Assembly (NCBI GenBank): GCA_900660155.1
Contig: CABFPE010000241.1
Location: 390,915 to 454,914 of the forward strand
DNA from: Hofstenia miamia
Lineage: Eukaryota; Xenacoelomorpha; Acoela; Hofsteniidae
DNA length: 64,000 bases
Reading direction: 5' to 3'
Shown piece by piece: positions 1-11,527 of this stretch. How positions within the stretch are numbered: position 1 is the stretch's first letter; each line of letters opens with the position of its first letter. Position numbers and translations under genes: made by a program. The notes below the pieces were generated by a model that saw only the letters and a program-made list of their open reading frames with translations, did no database searches and was not told the DNA's origin.

Positions 1-1250
1 TGAGGAAATGAAGATGAGGTTAGTAAAAGAATACAAGAGGAGAATAAGGAAAGTACTACAGCAGTCAGCATTAACTAGGCAGAATAGTATAAAGGCAATT
101 AATACATGGGTGATACCAGTGTTGAGATATTCGGCAGGAATAGTTGGGTGGAACAAGAATGAACTGAGGGAATTAGACAGGGATATGAGGAAGATACTAG
201 CAGAGAGAGCATTCAACTTAAATGGAGATGTAGATAGGCTGTACATGGCAAGGCAAAAGGGAGGGAAAGGGCTGCTAAGTGTGGAGGAAACTGTAGAAGG
301 AGAAGCACTAGGGCTAAAGGAATATGTAGAAGAGCAACCTAGAGGATCCCTACTAGAGGTCACTAAGGAGCTAAGGAAGATAAGAAATGAGAGTGAAGGA
401 AAGAACGTATACCAGAGTAGGATGGAATCAGAGAGACAAACAAGGTATAGGCAGAAGGCAATGCATGGAGAATACTGGAGGAACACAGAAAAGTGTGATA
501 GAGAAGAGAGCAACAAGTGGTTAAAGAAGGCAGGACTGAAGAGAGAAACAGAAGCACTAATAATGGCAGCACAGGAGCAAGCAATAAGAACAAACTGGGT
601 GAAGAAGCATATAGACAGAAGAGTAGAAGTAAGTGATAAGTGTAGGCTATGTAAGAAAGAGGCGGAGACAGTAGATCATCTGATAGCAGGGTGTGAGAAG
701 TTGGCACAGAATGAGTATAAGTTCAGGCATGACAAGGTGGGAAGAATGGTACACTGGAGTTTGAGCAGGCAGCATGGGTTAGAAGCAGGAGACAAGTGGT
801 ATGAGCACAAGCCACAGGGCGTCATAGAAAATGAGAAGGTTAAGATACTGTGGGACTTCAACATACAGACAAGCAAGGTAATAGAAGCACGGAGGCTAGA
901 TATAGAAGTGGTAGACAAAGAGAAAAGATTAGGAACAGTGATAAACATAGCAGTACCAAAGGACAGAAATGTAGAAAGCAAGGAGAAAGAGAAGATAGAC
1001 AAGTACAGGGAGTTAGCAGAGGAAATAGAAAGTTGAAATAGTCCCGGTAGTTGTAGGAGCACTAGGAGCAGTGAGTAAGAAGCATAAGAGTTACTTGGAG
1101 GAATTGGGAGTACCAAAGGGGGAGGAGCAGTAGCACAGAAGGCAGCATCTTTAGGAACAGCTAGAGTGCTGAGGAAAACTCAGACTCTCTGGGAACTGGT
1201 GAGTTCCCCGAGCTGAGAAGGATACCAGCATAAAGCTGTGAGAAGAAATA
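1..1250 (+). mobile_element. LINE of the R2/R4 group, 3' part, 5'-truncated by the window edge
   Basis: The fragment encodes the end of a reverse transcriptase, a Cys-Cys-His-Cys knuckle and a restriction-like endonuclease. That order is known for R2/R4/NeSL-type non-LTR retrotransposons, which insert by target-primed reverse transcription. Coding sequence runs to about 1190 after one frameshift. A short 3' UTR follows, ending at an AAT-type microsatellite (about 1254-1268) that it shares with the opposing LINE on the minus strand. A second copy of the same family lies at 26310-27911 on the minus strand; about 48 residues overlap and are clearly related. Confidence 0.85.
8..1195 (+). pseudogene. 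R2/R4-like LINE polyprotein C-terminus (thumb, zinc knuckle, restriction-like endonuclease)
   Basis: The open frame 8-1036 holds the post-RT region (IPVLRYS motif near residue 40), a zinc knuckle with C212, C215, H224 and C229, and an endonuclease core. In that core, D298 and D303 lie in LDIEVVD, and AVPKD at about 315-319 is followed by KEKEKIDKY. Active family members usually have Pro-Asp at the first position; here it is Leu-Asp, so nuclease activity is doubtful. The frame stops at 1036. The conserved tail (IVPVVVGALGAVSKKHKSYL) continues in another frame from about 1036, which points to a deletion-type frameshift. The start at 8 is only the window edge; the RT palm is missing. Decayed transposon gene, not a host gene. 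Confidence 0.85.
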
Positions 1251-1268
1251 AAAATGATAATAATAATG

Positions 1269-2281
1269 AAATACTTTATTAAACCGATTAGGGTGGAACA
1301 AAACAAAAATTAAAAATTCAAATCAATCGACAAGGGGAGCAGTCACACAGGATGAAGTACGAGCAGATGGAAGAGTAGTCAAAGTGAGACAAAGGAACAT
1401 CGAAGAGGAAAGAAATCAACGATTTCTTGAAGGTTGTGGGCGAGGAAAAAAATGGCAGTTGGGGACGTAAAGTCAGTAAGAAATAAGCAGCAGCACAAAC
1501 ACGATTGAAAAATGAGTGAAGGTTGCAATGTTTCTTGAGACAACGAACAGAGAACTTGACAGCACCATCAGCGCGAGTAGAGTGAGAGTTAGAGAACGAG
1601 ATAAAATCAAATGGATCAAGGTCTAACTTCCGAGGAAGTAAACGATTGCACAGGAGGAGATCACAGGCATGAAAGTGGAGTGACAGTGGGAGAGTCGAGA
1701 ATTTCAGCAGAGCGTCTTTATAGGCCAAAGGGGAAATCCATTTGAAAGCGCGTTTATGGACACGTTACATGGTGTGGAACAAAGCACGAGAGACAAGAAG
1801 GCCACAAACAGGAAGACGCATAGAGAAGAATGGCACGAGGAATGGACTTGAACAAAGAGAGTTTCACAGCGGACGATGTATTAAAAGGAACATTACGGAA
1901 AAGGGCAAATAGCGAGGAATTAGCTTTGCGAAGACGGAAAGACACATGTCCAGTCCAATTTAAGTTTGCAGCAAGTTGAACTCCATGATGAGTGTGATGA
2001 GGAGCAAAATTCACAGGTAGATGCAAATCAGAAGGGGAGCCATAGAAAAGGAAATACCACATGTCTTGGTAGTGCTAAAATCAAGATGGTTGACAGAGGA
2101 CTAAGTAGACAAATGCTCAAGATCAGAAGAAATGTTAGAAGCAAAAGACCAGTCAAAATAAACAATCGCAGTGTCGTCGACCTACAACAGGCAAGACGAG
2201 TTGAGAACAGAATGAGGGAGGTCGTTAATAGCAACGAGGAAGAAAATAACAGCGATATTGCGGTAACATGTTGAAAGGACA
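1269..2281 (-). mobile_element. CR1/jockey-like LINE, 3' fragment with RT C-terminus
   Basis: Read on the minus strand, the RT active-site region (VDDTAIVYF, about 2161-2190) is followed by a GVQLAANLNWTGHV segment. An RLRKANSSLFALF and ILLYAS region comes next (2062-1754), then an Arg/Ser-rich tail ending in FDYSSICSYF (1728-1318). The pieces lie in different frames separated by stops and shifts, so the copy is dead. The 3' end has an AATAAA signal near 1272-1277 and then an ATT microsatellite at 1254-1268. The element is 5'-truncated at about 2281, as is usual for LINEs. Confidence 0.8.
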
Positions 2282-2770
2282 TGGAAGGAAATTTTTATTG
2301 TGCTAAAATTTATGTTTAAATAGTTTTGATTTTTGTTCATAAATAATTTACTTCCATTCTTATAGATACAAAAAGAAATTTAGAAGTTATATCTTATTTT
2401 TACTTCCACCAAGGAAGTTGTTTTTATTGTGTTTGCTTGTTGCCAGCTTTACATAGCTCATAACTCACGAACTAATATATATGTAAGATTGTGTAATTAG
2501 GAATTTCGTGAAATCCCTAAAATGTTAGTGCATTCGTGAAATTGCAATTTCACTTAAAGCTTCATAAAACAACTAAATTTAAGGATTGGGAGTTTGGTTA
2601 GGTTTAGGGTAAGTATTTTACGAATAAATACATGAATTATCTATGTATTGTAATGTTTTTATGAAGTTAGGTAAATGAAATACCAATTTCACAGATTCAC
2701 TGAATTTTAGGGATTTCAAAGAATTCCTAATCTCATATTCTTGCTCTAATATATATATATATATATACTC
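2282..2770. other. AT-rich spacer, no gene seen
   Basis: No coding exon or transposon end was recognised. It contains a short TA microsatellite at 2750-2767. It directly precedes the F-box tail remnant. Confidence 0.5.
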
Positions 2771-2774
2771 CAAA

Positions 2775-3020
2775 TTCAAAACCTTCAAGTTGCTTGGAGA
2801 GTTAAATTTAATGAGACTGCAGTCGTTTTTTTAACTTTTGAAAAGTATATTGTCTATCAAGACTGGGAGGGAGTCAACACTTAGTTCTTTATGTATTCGG
2901 AATCAATAACAATGTCCTCCACAAAGGATATTTTTGTACATTTTATAATGTCAACTGCAAGTATTCGATAAAGGGAATCATATTTGACAATCTTCGTTCA
3001 ATTCTGCTGAAGAAATAGCC
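2775..3020 (+). pseudogene. Remnant of the region downstream of the F-box (array copy 0)
   Basis: The stretch holds TTGTCTATCAAGACTGGGAG near 2848 and GACAATCTTCGTTCAATTCT near 2987. These match, in order and spacing, the segments downstream of the F-box at 11870-12065 and 18148-18340, where the translation is close to LSIKAG...DYLF.IP. No open frame survives. It is the outermost visible trace of the FHA/F-box tandem array. The match is by eye, and no function is claimed for this C-terminal region. Confidence 0.5.
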
Positions 3021-3042
3021 CTCATTTCAAAAACTAACTTTA

Positions 3043-3472
3043 ATTATAATAATAATAGTAATAATAAATGACCTTATTAGCCGCTGAAGGCAAGAACTAC
3101 AAAAATATAAAAACAAGTCAAGCTTTACGGCAACGGGAACAGTCACAGAAGATAAAGTAGGAGCAGATGAAAGAGTAGACAAAGTTAGAGATGGGCTCAG
3201 CAAAGAGGAAACTGATCAACGATTTCTTGAATGTCAGGGGGGGAAGAAATTAATGGCTGTTGGAGGCTTGAGAGTTAAGATGTAATTAGCAGTGATTCAA
3301 GCACGATTGAAAAACGAGTGAAGGGTGCGATGCTTCTTTGTACTACGAATGAAGAAAATAATATCATCAGAGCGAGTGGAGTGGAAATTAGAGAACTTTA
3401 TGAAATCAAAGGGATCAATGTCCAATTTGCGAGTAAGCAGGCCATTGAACAGGAGGAGATCACTTTACTGGT
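3043..3472 (-). mobile_element. CR1-like LINE 3' fragment, second copy
   Basis: Same family as 1269-2281: GGAACAGTCACA, GATTTCTTGAA, CACGATTGAAAAA and AGGAGGAGATCAC occur in the same order. It begins with an ATT/AAT microsatellite (about 3043-3066) at its 3' end and stops abruptly near 3472. It is more diverged than the first copy and has no open frame. Confidence 0.7.
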
Positions 3473-5684
3473 AAGATGCTATTTTTAGTTTCTACGCTTT
3501 GTCTATGTGTTAAATTTTACAATAATATATTCACTATCTATTAAAAATATATATTGACCATTTTCTGTCTCTTTTTTAATGATAATTTTAGATAACTTAA
3601 TTTTGGGAATTATATTTATTTTTTTGCCACAGTCGCATTAAATTTGGGGTTTAACAACTACTAATGTTAGTAAATTGGTCTTTGATAACAAACAAAACAT
3701 CAGTTAGCATCCGTATACAGTATAAAATTTTGAACACTAAATTTCAAGTTTTTGAGAAAATTTTCTATTAGCGAGAAACCATGTCTTCTATGAAGTGAAA
3801 CCCGTCAATCATTTGTATTCTCCCATAGCTTTCATCATTTATCATGATTACAAAATGTCTGCTATAAATTTCAAATAAAACGTTGCTCTATGTATAATAA
3901 TCACCAGTATATATATATATATAGATAGAACGACTAAAAATGTAAAAATTTTCAGTTACGCGTGAAATAGCAATACACTTTAGTACAAATTTTCAACATT
4001 ACGTTCGAGCATATTCACCAATTGACGTGTTCATCTCACTTGCCTTCCAGTTTTCATAATAGGCTTTGAGAAAAACCTTTTGAAAAGTTGAAAAAGAGTT
4101 TGTCCTTTATAAATGACATGAACAGTTTAAGGTCACTGCAAATGAAGTTCAACATATTTTAAGTAGTTTGCATTTTATGTCAAAATAGACGTGGGTCAGG
4201 GTCTACTTATCAATAAATTCAGTGCAATTGTCTTCCTTGTCATCAAGGAAAAACTTAAAACAATTTTGTTGCCCTTTAAAAATTTATTTTTGGCAACACC
4301 CTCTGACCGGCGTACATAGAAAAGTGCTTCACAGCAAATCAATTAATTTTTCCTTACAATTCTGTACAACTATGTTTTATCATTGTTATGGCTTTGAAGA
4401 ATATTTTTCAAGTCGGTGAACAAATTTGCGAGCCATGTTGTCAAAGGCAATTTAATAGATTTGCTGCAAATATTCCCTGATATGCATGTGCATAGCAATC
4501 CAAACAGCACTCTCTATATGAAATTGTACATTTTAGTAATTAGATTGTGTAGAAAAGGGTTTCTGTCTGCATTTGTATGAAGCCAAAAGTAGCTGATATT
4601 AACTTAATCAAAACATTTTTTTCATAAAAATTAATAAATTTAACAAAATAAGTAGCATCTTGTATAGCAATCGTTGCATGTCATTGCATCAAATTTGAAG
4701 ATGTATGTCTTTTGCTGCTATGGGATAAAAAACATTAAATATATGCATAATAAGCCAATTATTTTAATTATCTAGATTGAATCGCGTTGCATTAGCAAAT
4801 TATTTTTAAACGAAGTACATTCTAAGTATTACGGATACAACTAATACATATGCAGGCTTCAGTACTCATGTATAATCTGAACATTAATATACTGTACATA
4901 TTTCAATTTGCTTTATGAATCAGCGTAGAATTTATGTAAACACTGTTATTTTGATAACTACAGTTAAATGCTACTCAGCAAATACGAGATATTTATGCAC
5001 TTGTATCTCCTCTTTATATAATATTGACTACCAATTCATACACATTTCTCAATTTCATGTTAAATTCGTCAAAACATTAATCCAAGGCTGTTGCTTCACA
5101 CATACCTGATTGTACCATATTCATGTTTCGTTAATAGACTAGTTGTTCTACATTTCATCAAATTTATAATGAGGCCTAGTTTCACACATTTCACATATAG
5201 AGGCCGCTATATTTGCCATGGTGGGTATCCCCACCATTACCTATGGGGATAGAATGGGTGTTGAAACTGATTTCAAAACCCACATGTAATTCAGGATAAA
5301 ATAGATTACGAATATAGACGAAATACTGATAAAATTTATTTTTCAATCAACCTCGGATATATTTATTGTTTGGAAAATGCTTTAACACAAATGTTCCTAA
5401 TTTTTTTCCATTAGGACAATATATATTTGGGCAACAAATTATGTAACTCTTTTTGATCACACTGTTAAGGTTTTAAGTACTCGGTAACATTTCACCAAAT
5501 GGAAATATATGCACTCACTCGTGTAAAATGCAGGAAATTTAAACATATAATATTTCATATTCTTTATAAATATTTGGGATTAGGACACGTATAACGTATA
5601 TCGGCATTGCATGTAGTGCAGTACATAACACTTTTATCAATTCCAAATTTTTTAGTCTAGCACATCTAATTGGCTTGCTAAGAA
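3473..5684. other. AT-rich sequence without a recognised gene
   Basis: Only short open frames occur, with no family signature and low-complexity AT-rich composition. A TA microsatellite lies at about 3908-3923. No transposon ends were recognised. Confidence 0.45.
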
Positions 5685-5988
5685 CCCAGCAAACACAGAT
5701 CTTTCATAACGACGTCGTTTTTGTGGTTTATTGGCGTTTAATAGGCTTTTGAATTGTTTGAGTGGCGGTTATGCTGCGGATTAGTGGCGGTGTATAATGC
5801 TGTCTAGCATTAAATATTTAAAAATAGGAGTAATTTTAGTATTATGACAATTTGAAGATTTATTTCTTAAAAAACTACATTTTTATTGATAACTTATCGT
5901 TTTATTGTGAAAAGACGTTGTTTTGTAATGTCATTTTAGTACCGTTATGTCGTTAGACGACGTCGTTATGACAGTTCTGTTTACTGGG
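5685..5988. mobile_element. 304-bp MITE with long terminal inverted repeats
   Basis: The ends are inverted copies: CCCAGCAAACACAGAT at 5685 pairs with ATCTGTTTACTGGG-type sequence ending at 5988. Inside this lies a perfect 13-bp inverted repeat, CATAACGACGTCG at 5705-5717 against CGACGTCGTTATG at 5958-5970. Each terminal arm is about 33 bp with a few mismatches and small indels. The interior has no coding capacity and carries further ACGTTG/ACGTCG-like motifs. This is the structure of a non-autonomous DNA transposon; the superfamily is not assigned. Confidence 0.75.
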
Positions 5989-6595
5989 AACTACCACCAA
6001 ATGCTGCTAACCCACGTATATAAGTCTCTTCTAGCTTTCTACTGTACAACTTTATACTATGCCACTGTAAATATGCTGTGATAATGTACAGAAAAATAAG
6101 TTATTTTTAAATAAAGATACTAGTACGAGGTCGCTTCAAATGGTAGTCTTTTTCTGAGAGCAAATTAATTGGTTGTTATCTTTCAGTCATGACAATTTAA
6201 TGTTAAATAACGAGTTAAACATTTATTGCTTTCACAAAAACATTATAGAGTGTCTGCTGGAGGAATTTTTGAGCATATGTCAGCGTCTTATCACTCATTA
6301 TAGACGAACTTTGATAATCGTTTTGGTTGCCATAATCATTAGTTATTGTGTCAGTATCGAACGTGTGTTGATCATTGCTAATTATCTTTTTTGTTAAGAT
6401 ATCCTAAGCCATAGCATTGCCATTCTCCATAACTAATTTCTATATTATAATTACTTTTATCAAGCACTATCTAATTATTGCCACTAAAACGTATTTAACA
6501 TTTATTAATTTTAAGCTCATTGTTGAGAAACAATGTAGAAGTAAGAAAATTAGAAAAAGTACTCCATAACTTGCTTATATACTAATTTAATTTAG
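5989..6595. other. AT-rich sequence, no gene seen
   Basis: Probably upstream or intronic sequence of FHA array copy 1. I looked for an exon A homologue (FYLINE-like) and did not find one. Confidence 0.4.
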
Positions 6596-9079
6596 ATTGT
6601 AAATAAAAGAATTGCTCTAAGACAAGCTTTAATGAAATTAATATGGGATAAGCCTTACATAAAGTCATTTTTTACTACTTTGAATTCAGGTGTATTCAAA
6701 GTCAACCTTTCTTCATGAACGGTCCAAAAATTATTAAAAAACAATCCTTCTTGTTAATGAATTGTATCCTTTCGCTTCTCCCAAATGATGAATTTTTTCA
6801 AGTATCCTGGTGAATTTTCAATATTAAAGGTTTAATTCGTTTAGCTTCAATAAAATGTATTTATTGAAAATTCAAACCATTCCCTCTAAATTTGAAATTG
6901 TTTATCTATATTTCCATGGAAGTAAATACTTTGATTATTATTGGAATATCTAAGCAGTTAGCTTCTCGGTATTAGACTACGTTTTTTTCTCTGTCTCCAC
7001 ATCATAAAGCGTATTCGCTTTTCTCTTAAAATGACTTTGACGAGCCAGTTTTACACCAGGTGATCTACCGCTTGCAAAAAATTCAGTTCAAAGAGAATCT
7101 ATGATATTTCAATCTTTGATCTTTGAAATTAATCTCTTTTTGTTTTTCTACTTATGCGAATGTTTACGAGTGTTTTATCCGGTGTTTTGCATATTCTGAC
7201 TTACTACTACACACCTAGCATTTGTAGCAAAAGTGAAAAACACTCCAAACTTTACCTGTAAAAATTAAGAAAAACACCAAATATTTTGCGAAATAAACGA
7301 AAACTTATTTAAGTAGTTTCTAATGTTATGGACATGTTACTTTTTAACAGTTATTGTGCCTAGACCAAACAATGTCTGGTTTTATTAGTGCTATTAGTTT
7401 TTTTTACTCATACAGCTAAACCATCAGGGAGTATGCTTCATATATCAGCTTTGAATCCTTGATAAATAGCATTAAGTAAAAATTGGAACTAAAATGTAAA
7501 ATTTTTTTAAAATATTAATGAAAAAATTATTGTTTTGTGCTATATAACTAAGAACTTGAATAACATCAAAAGTGGCAATCTGATTTTCCTTCCTTAGGTA
7601 CACTCTTTTGCATTGTTATCCATCATTTTTAGTCTTGATTAACCATAATTTTAACACATTCTGATTATGGGCTTCTAGTCTTTCTTTTTAAATAACTACG
7701 GGCTGCGATAAAATAAGCTTCGCAGTATATTCCCCATGCGCATGAGAACTAAATAGGTAGTACTTACTTTATTGCTCCCAATCACTTCCTTGCAAGTACT
7801 AGATAGTAAGCTTTTCATGTTCCTAAAAGTAAATTAAATCTCGTCTGACCTTGGAACCGTTATTACAAGTAAGAAGTATTTCCTGAATAGCAATTAAATA
7901 AAACCTAGTATATATTTCAAAAATTAAGTCTGAAATTTTCTACTGTGTATTCAATATATTATCAATAAACTGTAAAAATAATAAATATAATGCATTAATT
8001 ATAATATTTGGATGATATGTCGATTTACTGGGTTGACATATTATATTGATATTAGTGTGTGTAAAAATAATGTTATTAAATTTAGATATAAGATTGTCCT
8101 TCTAAGTAGTTTCTCGAAATATTTCTATTTCTAGAATAAGTGTGTTTCTAACAAAAATCTCTCCTCCTTCAAGCTCTCTAACCTGGACACTTAGCATGCT
8201 TCTGTGAATATTTACCTTCCTATTTTTGTTAGGGTTTCGGAATTGACATTGTTGTAGCTTTACGCAACTTCTACTGGTTCACAAAAAGAAATTTATTTTC
8301 CATTACCTCAGGAATCATTGAAAATTTTGGATATGCTTTCCTATAATGTTTTCCGCAATAGCAAATTTGACGAATAAATATCAGTTGCTCCTCCACCATT
8401 TTTTTAATACGACAAAATGTATCATTGATTCTAACGGTAGTGTTACTTTTTGCGCAATGCAAAAATTGAATTGCTGTTCAAAATTAGCAAAATTAATCTG
8501 TTAATCGATTTTCGAATTTTTTTGTGCTGGTAAATTTTAAGACTATTCCGCAGAAATCTTGAAATACCTGATTGCAATATTATTAAAGTTCTTGGTGAAA
8601 CTTGGTGACTTTCCTTAGCTTTTCTTGAGAGTCATCGACCTCTAATAAAAATTTTGTAAATATCAGCTCATTTTATGTATGGTATTGTTTTTCAACCGGG
8701 GTGATCTTCCAATTTTTCTAAAAACTGATTCTTACTGCTAATGCGGAAAATATAGAGTATAATAAGCAGGAAAATTATATTTTATTAGTTAGGAATGTAT
8801 TTTGATTAGTTGCATTACTTCAAGTTGTTAAAGTCAATCTTAAATTATTACAAAAATGTCCCCAAATTTTGACCCAATAAAAAATAATGATGGTATTAAA
8901 TTTCTGAACAATAAAAGTTCTTCTTCATTAAGCCTAAAATTTATCAAAATATATATTTTTATTGTATTAATTCTAGTTGAAAAGAAAACTACGGAATTGC
9001 TCTATTAACATTAAATTTGTAACAACAGACGCCAGGTCAATTCCATAGAAAACACCATCCCCGAAAAAACCAAAAACAG
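6596..9079 (+). pseudogene. FHA gene array copy 1, degenerate exons B, C and D
   Basis: Three exon homologues lie in the order seen in copies 2 and 4. Exon B (about 6596-6667) reads RIALRQALMKLIWDKPYIK; the FHA RRHA motif has decayed to LRQA and the splice donor is lost. Exon C (6690 to about 6810) keeps its AG acceptor and starts VYSKSTFLHERSKNY, then hits a stop and loses the DGDK motif. Exon D (8977-9079) keeps AG and GT borders and the KKPK end but lacks about six codons at its start. No exon A was found. The introns still align with copy 4 (for example around 8650-8720 and 8930-8975). Clearly a pseudogene; family assignment rests on exon order and similarity. Confidence 0.7.
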
Positions 9080-9303
9080 GTATGTTTTCAAATCTTTTTG
9101 CCTAATTGTTTGGAAATCTTTCCACCTCATTAGCTAATTCTTTTAATAAATTTATTTAGCTTTTGTTATTAACAAAAACTTATTTGTGAAGAAACGTTTG
9201 TAAAAAATGTTTGTTTTTTATAAAGAAAAATTATCAAAGCCATTTTTTCGTCTGTGATTGATAAAAATACATGAGAAAAATCACGAATATCTATAATACG
9301 TAA

Positions 9304-9331
9304 GTGATCAGAGATAATTTTCTCTGATCAC
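9304..9331. repeat. Perfect 11-bp hairpin
   Basis: GTGATCAGAGA and TCTCTGATCAC are exact inverted copies separated by TAATTT. No T-run, RNA gene or transposon boundary around it gives it a function. Confidence 0.6.
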
Positions 9332-9453
9332 AGTGAATAATGAGGGAACTTAATTGATTGCGTGTTTCGCAGGAATTTTAAAACTGTTGAGCGCTGTTTT
9401 TTATTACCAAAGAAGAGCAATTACTTTATTGTGTTTCTTTGTGTATGCATGAA

Positions 9454-9600
9454 ATGCCTCGTAAATGCAGACTGTATGATATAAATCACTACGAAAGTAA
9501 AGACGAGCATAGCCAAATATTTTCCTTTCCTACTGACACTGCCGAACAGGAATAATGTCGTGATTCTGCTCTAAATCACATTCGCAATGTTACGAGATAG
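9454..9600 (+). pseudogene. THAP-like zinc-finger remnant
   Basis: An ATG at 9454 opens a 33-codon frame starting MPRKC and continuing to QIFSFPTDTAEQE before a stop. The Met-Pro-x-x-Cys start and the later Phe-x-Phe-Pro segment are typical of THAP domains. The usual second Cys is absent, and downstream Ala-Leu-like residues appear only after stops. It could be a leftover of another P-like transposon. Short and degenerate. Confidence 0.4.
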
Positions 9601-9925
9601 ATGAGAGCTTACTAAATTCATTGTCCACCAAACTATTTTACTTTCTAAAAGAAGAGCAAGTTCTTGCGAGGTGACCCGTCGTTCGTTTTTGCAACGTCTT
9701 CATTATTTCAAATGCAAACAGTCCAATCAGCTTTACGCGGAATCATTGTTGAAAGAGATGTCACAAAACAAACTGAGATTAAAAAAACTGAGGATTTGCA
9801 TGTATTTTGTTAGAGTCTTAGTGGATGCATGGTAACTTTTGCTAAATATTATGTTCAACTGGTGCAAATTTCAGGGACTACCAGATTTAAATTTACTTTC
9901 ATGCAATAAACTAAATGCGGAAATA

Positions 9926-10449
9926 CAGTACTGGCCAAAAATTTGGGAACAAAAACCTGTCTAAAGCGTGCTTTATGCTATTTCCTGGAAACTTCGTAAA
10001 ATTCCAGTAATTCCCAATTTTTTCTTAGAATTTGCAACAGATTCATTTAGCCAATCAAATAACCACAACTTTAGATATACACACAATACATTTTCACTAA
10101 AAAAGCACTATCATTATAGTTTGAAATATGGCCCGTGGTAGTGAAATGTCACCAACAAAGCGTGCTCAAATTCATATCTTGTATGAGGAGGGGTACAATA
10201 ATCGCGCTATAGCTGTTAGAATGGGCGTGTCAGTATCTTTGGTATCCAGAAGTGTTCCTCGCTATCAGCAACTGCAAAATTTTTCCTCTCGCAAGCAGTC
10301 TGGAAGACCAAAAGTGACTGACCGTCTCATTCACCGTTAAGTCGTCAATCAACCATTCTCTTCATCTTCTGAAGTCAAAGCAAATCTAGGTGTTGTAGTG
10401 CAGAATGTATCGACCCGCACCATTAGGCGTTGATTGAATACTACCATTG
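9926..10449 (+). mobile_element. Tc1-like transposon, 5' half (left arm of inverted pair)
   Basis: It begins at TA followed by CAGTACTGGCCAAAAATTTG, the terminal repeat of this family. A transposase N-terminus opens at 10128 (MARGSEMSPTKRAQIHILYE, helix-turn-helix, GRPKVT motif) and stops after 70 codons. Similarity to the full-length copy at 16282-17642 ends at 10449. There the sequence switches directly to the inverted 3' end of another copy. Confidence 0.85.
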
Positions 10450-11486
10450 AAACACTTTTTAAATTTAGAAATTTTTGTATTTTACACTAAAAACGCAATG
10501 TAGAAACAATATCATAACACAATGTAGAAACAATATGATAACACCGTGTAAAAAGTAAATAGTTAATTCCGAAAAACTCACTAATATTTTGTATGTTTCA
10601 CAACTTTGGCGTTGTAGCAAGGCGCACATTCTTGTTGTAGTACAGATGTACCGCGAAGCTACATAAACATGGGAACTTTCTCCTGAAGTATTTTGAGGTA
10701 GGCCTTGGCTGTGACTGTTTCGTTGTGAGGAACAAAATGCAGACCAGCACGCCCATTTGCAATTATAGCACCCCAAATCATCACAGAAGGTGCTGAGCGG
10801 ACAGTTTCTTGCGTGTAGCCGGTATAATGTAAAATGGAAAATTTTTGGATTCGTCACTTAACATTACTTGATGCCGCATCTCAGGGGTGTAGTGTTGATT
10901 TTGCCTGCAGAAGCGAAACCGGTCTCGAATGTTTTTTTGAAGACAATCGGGGTTTGGCTGCCTGTTTGCACGATGCAAGGTCAAAGGTAGTATTCAATCA
11001 ACTCCTAATGGTGCACGTTGATACATTCTGCACTACCGCACCTAGATTTGCTTTGACTTCAGAAGATGAAGAGAACGGTTGATCGCTGACGTAATGTTGA
11101 ATGAGACGGTCAGTCTGAGGAGTTGTCACTTTTGGTCTTCCAGACGCTTGCGAGAGGAAAAATTTTGCAGTTGATGATAGCGAGTAACACTTCTTGACAC
11201 AGAAGATACTGACACGCCCATTCTAACAGCTATAGCGCTATAATTGTACCCCTCCTCGTAAAAGATATCAATTTCACTTCCACGGACCATATTTCAAACT
11301 ATAATGATAGTGCTTTTTCAGTGAAAAATGTATTGTGTGTAAATCTAAAGTTGTGGTTATTTGATTGGCTAAATGAATCTGTTTTAAATTGGAAGAAAAA
11401 ATTGGGAATTCCAGCAATTTTAAGAAGTTTCCAGGAAATAGCATAAATCACGCTTTAGAAAGGTTAACGTTTCCAAAATTTTGGCC

Positions 11487-11492
<6 letters not shown>
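10450..11492 (-). mobile_element. Tc1-like transposon, inverted copy lacking its 3' terminal repeat
   Basis: Read on the minus strand from 11492 it has the CAGTACTGGCC-type 5' end, an N-terminal transposase start near 11290, and a middle segment (DRFRFCRQNQHYTPEMRHQV, 10984-10781). C-terminal pieces follow (10857-10465, with FCSSQRNSHSQGLPQ), with frameshifts. It stops at 10450 inside the 3' region; the roughly 22-bp 3' terminal repeat is missing. Not a functional transposase. Confidence 0.8.

Positions 11493-11523
<31 letters not shown>
11491..11523. repeat. AT microsatellite
   Basis: Uninterrupted alternating TA directly at the outer end of the inverted Tc1 copy. The insertion probably used or generated TA repeats, which Tc1 elements target. 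Confidence 0.9.

Positions 11524-11526
<3 letters not shown>

Positions 11527-11527
<1 letters not shown>

Noticed and set aside
363-1116. Long minus-strand frames with Leu/Ser-rich translations
   Set aside because: They are antisense to the LINE coding sequence at 8-1036; the purine-rich sense strand produces hydrophobic antisense frames.
1966-2274. Plus-strand 102-codon frame
   Set aside because: It is antisense to the CR1-like RT region whose VDDTAIVYF motif reads on the minus strand.
4222-5109. Short open frames between 4.2 and 5.1 kb
   Set aside because: No family signature, no splice context, and composition expected from AT-rich non-coding DNA.
5208-5250. GGTGGGTATCCCCACC hairpin
   Set aside because: A 6-bp stem with a 4-base loop and no context; not significant by itself.
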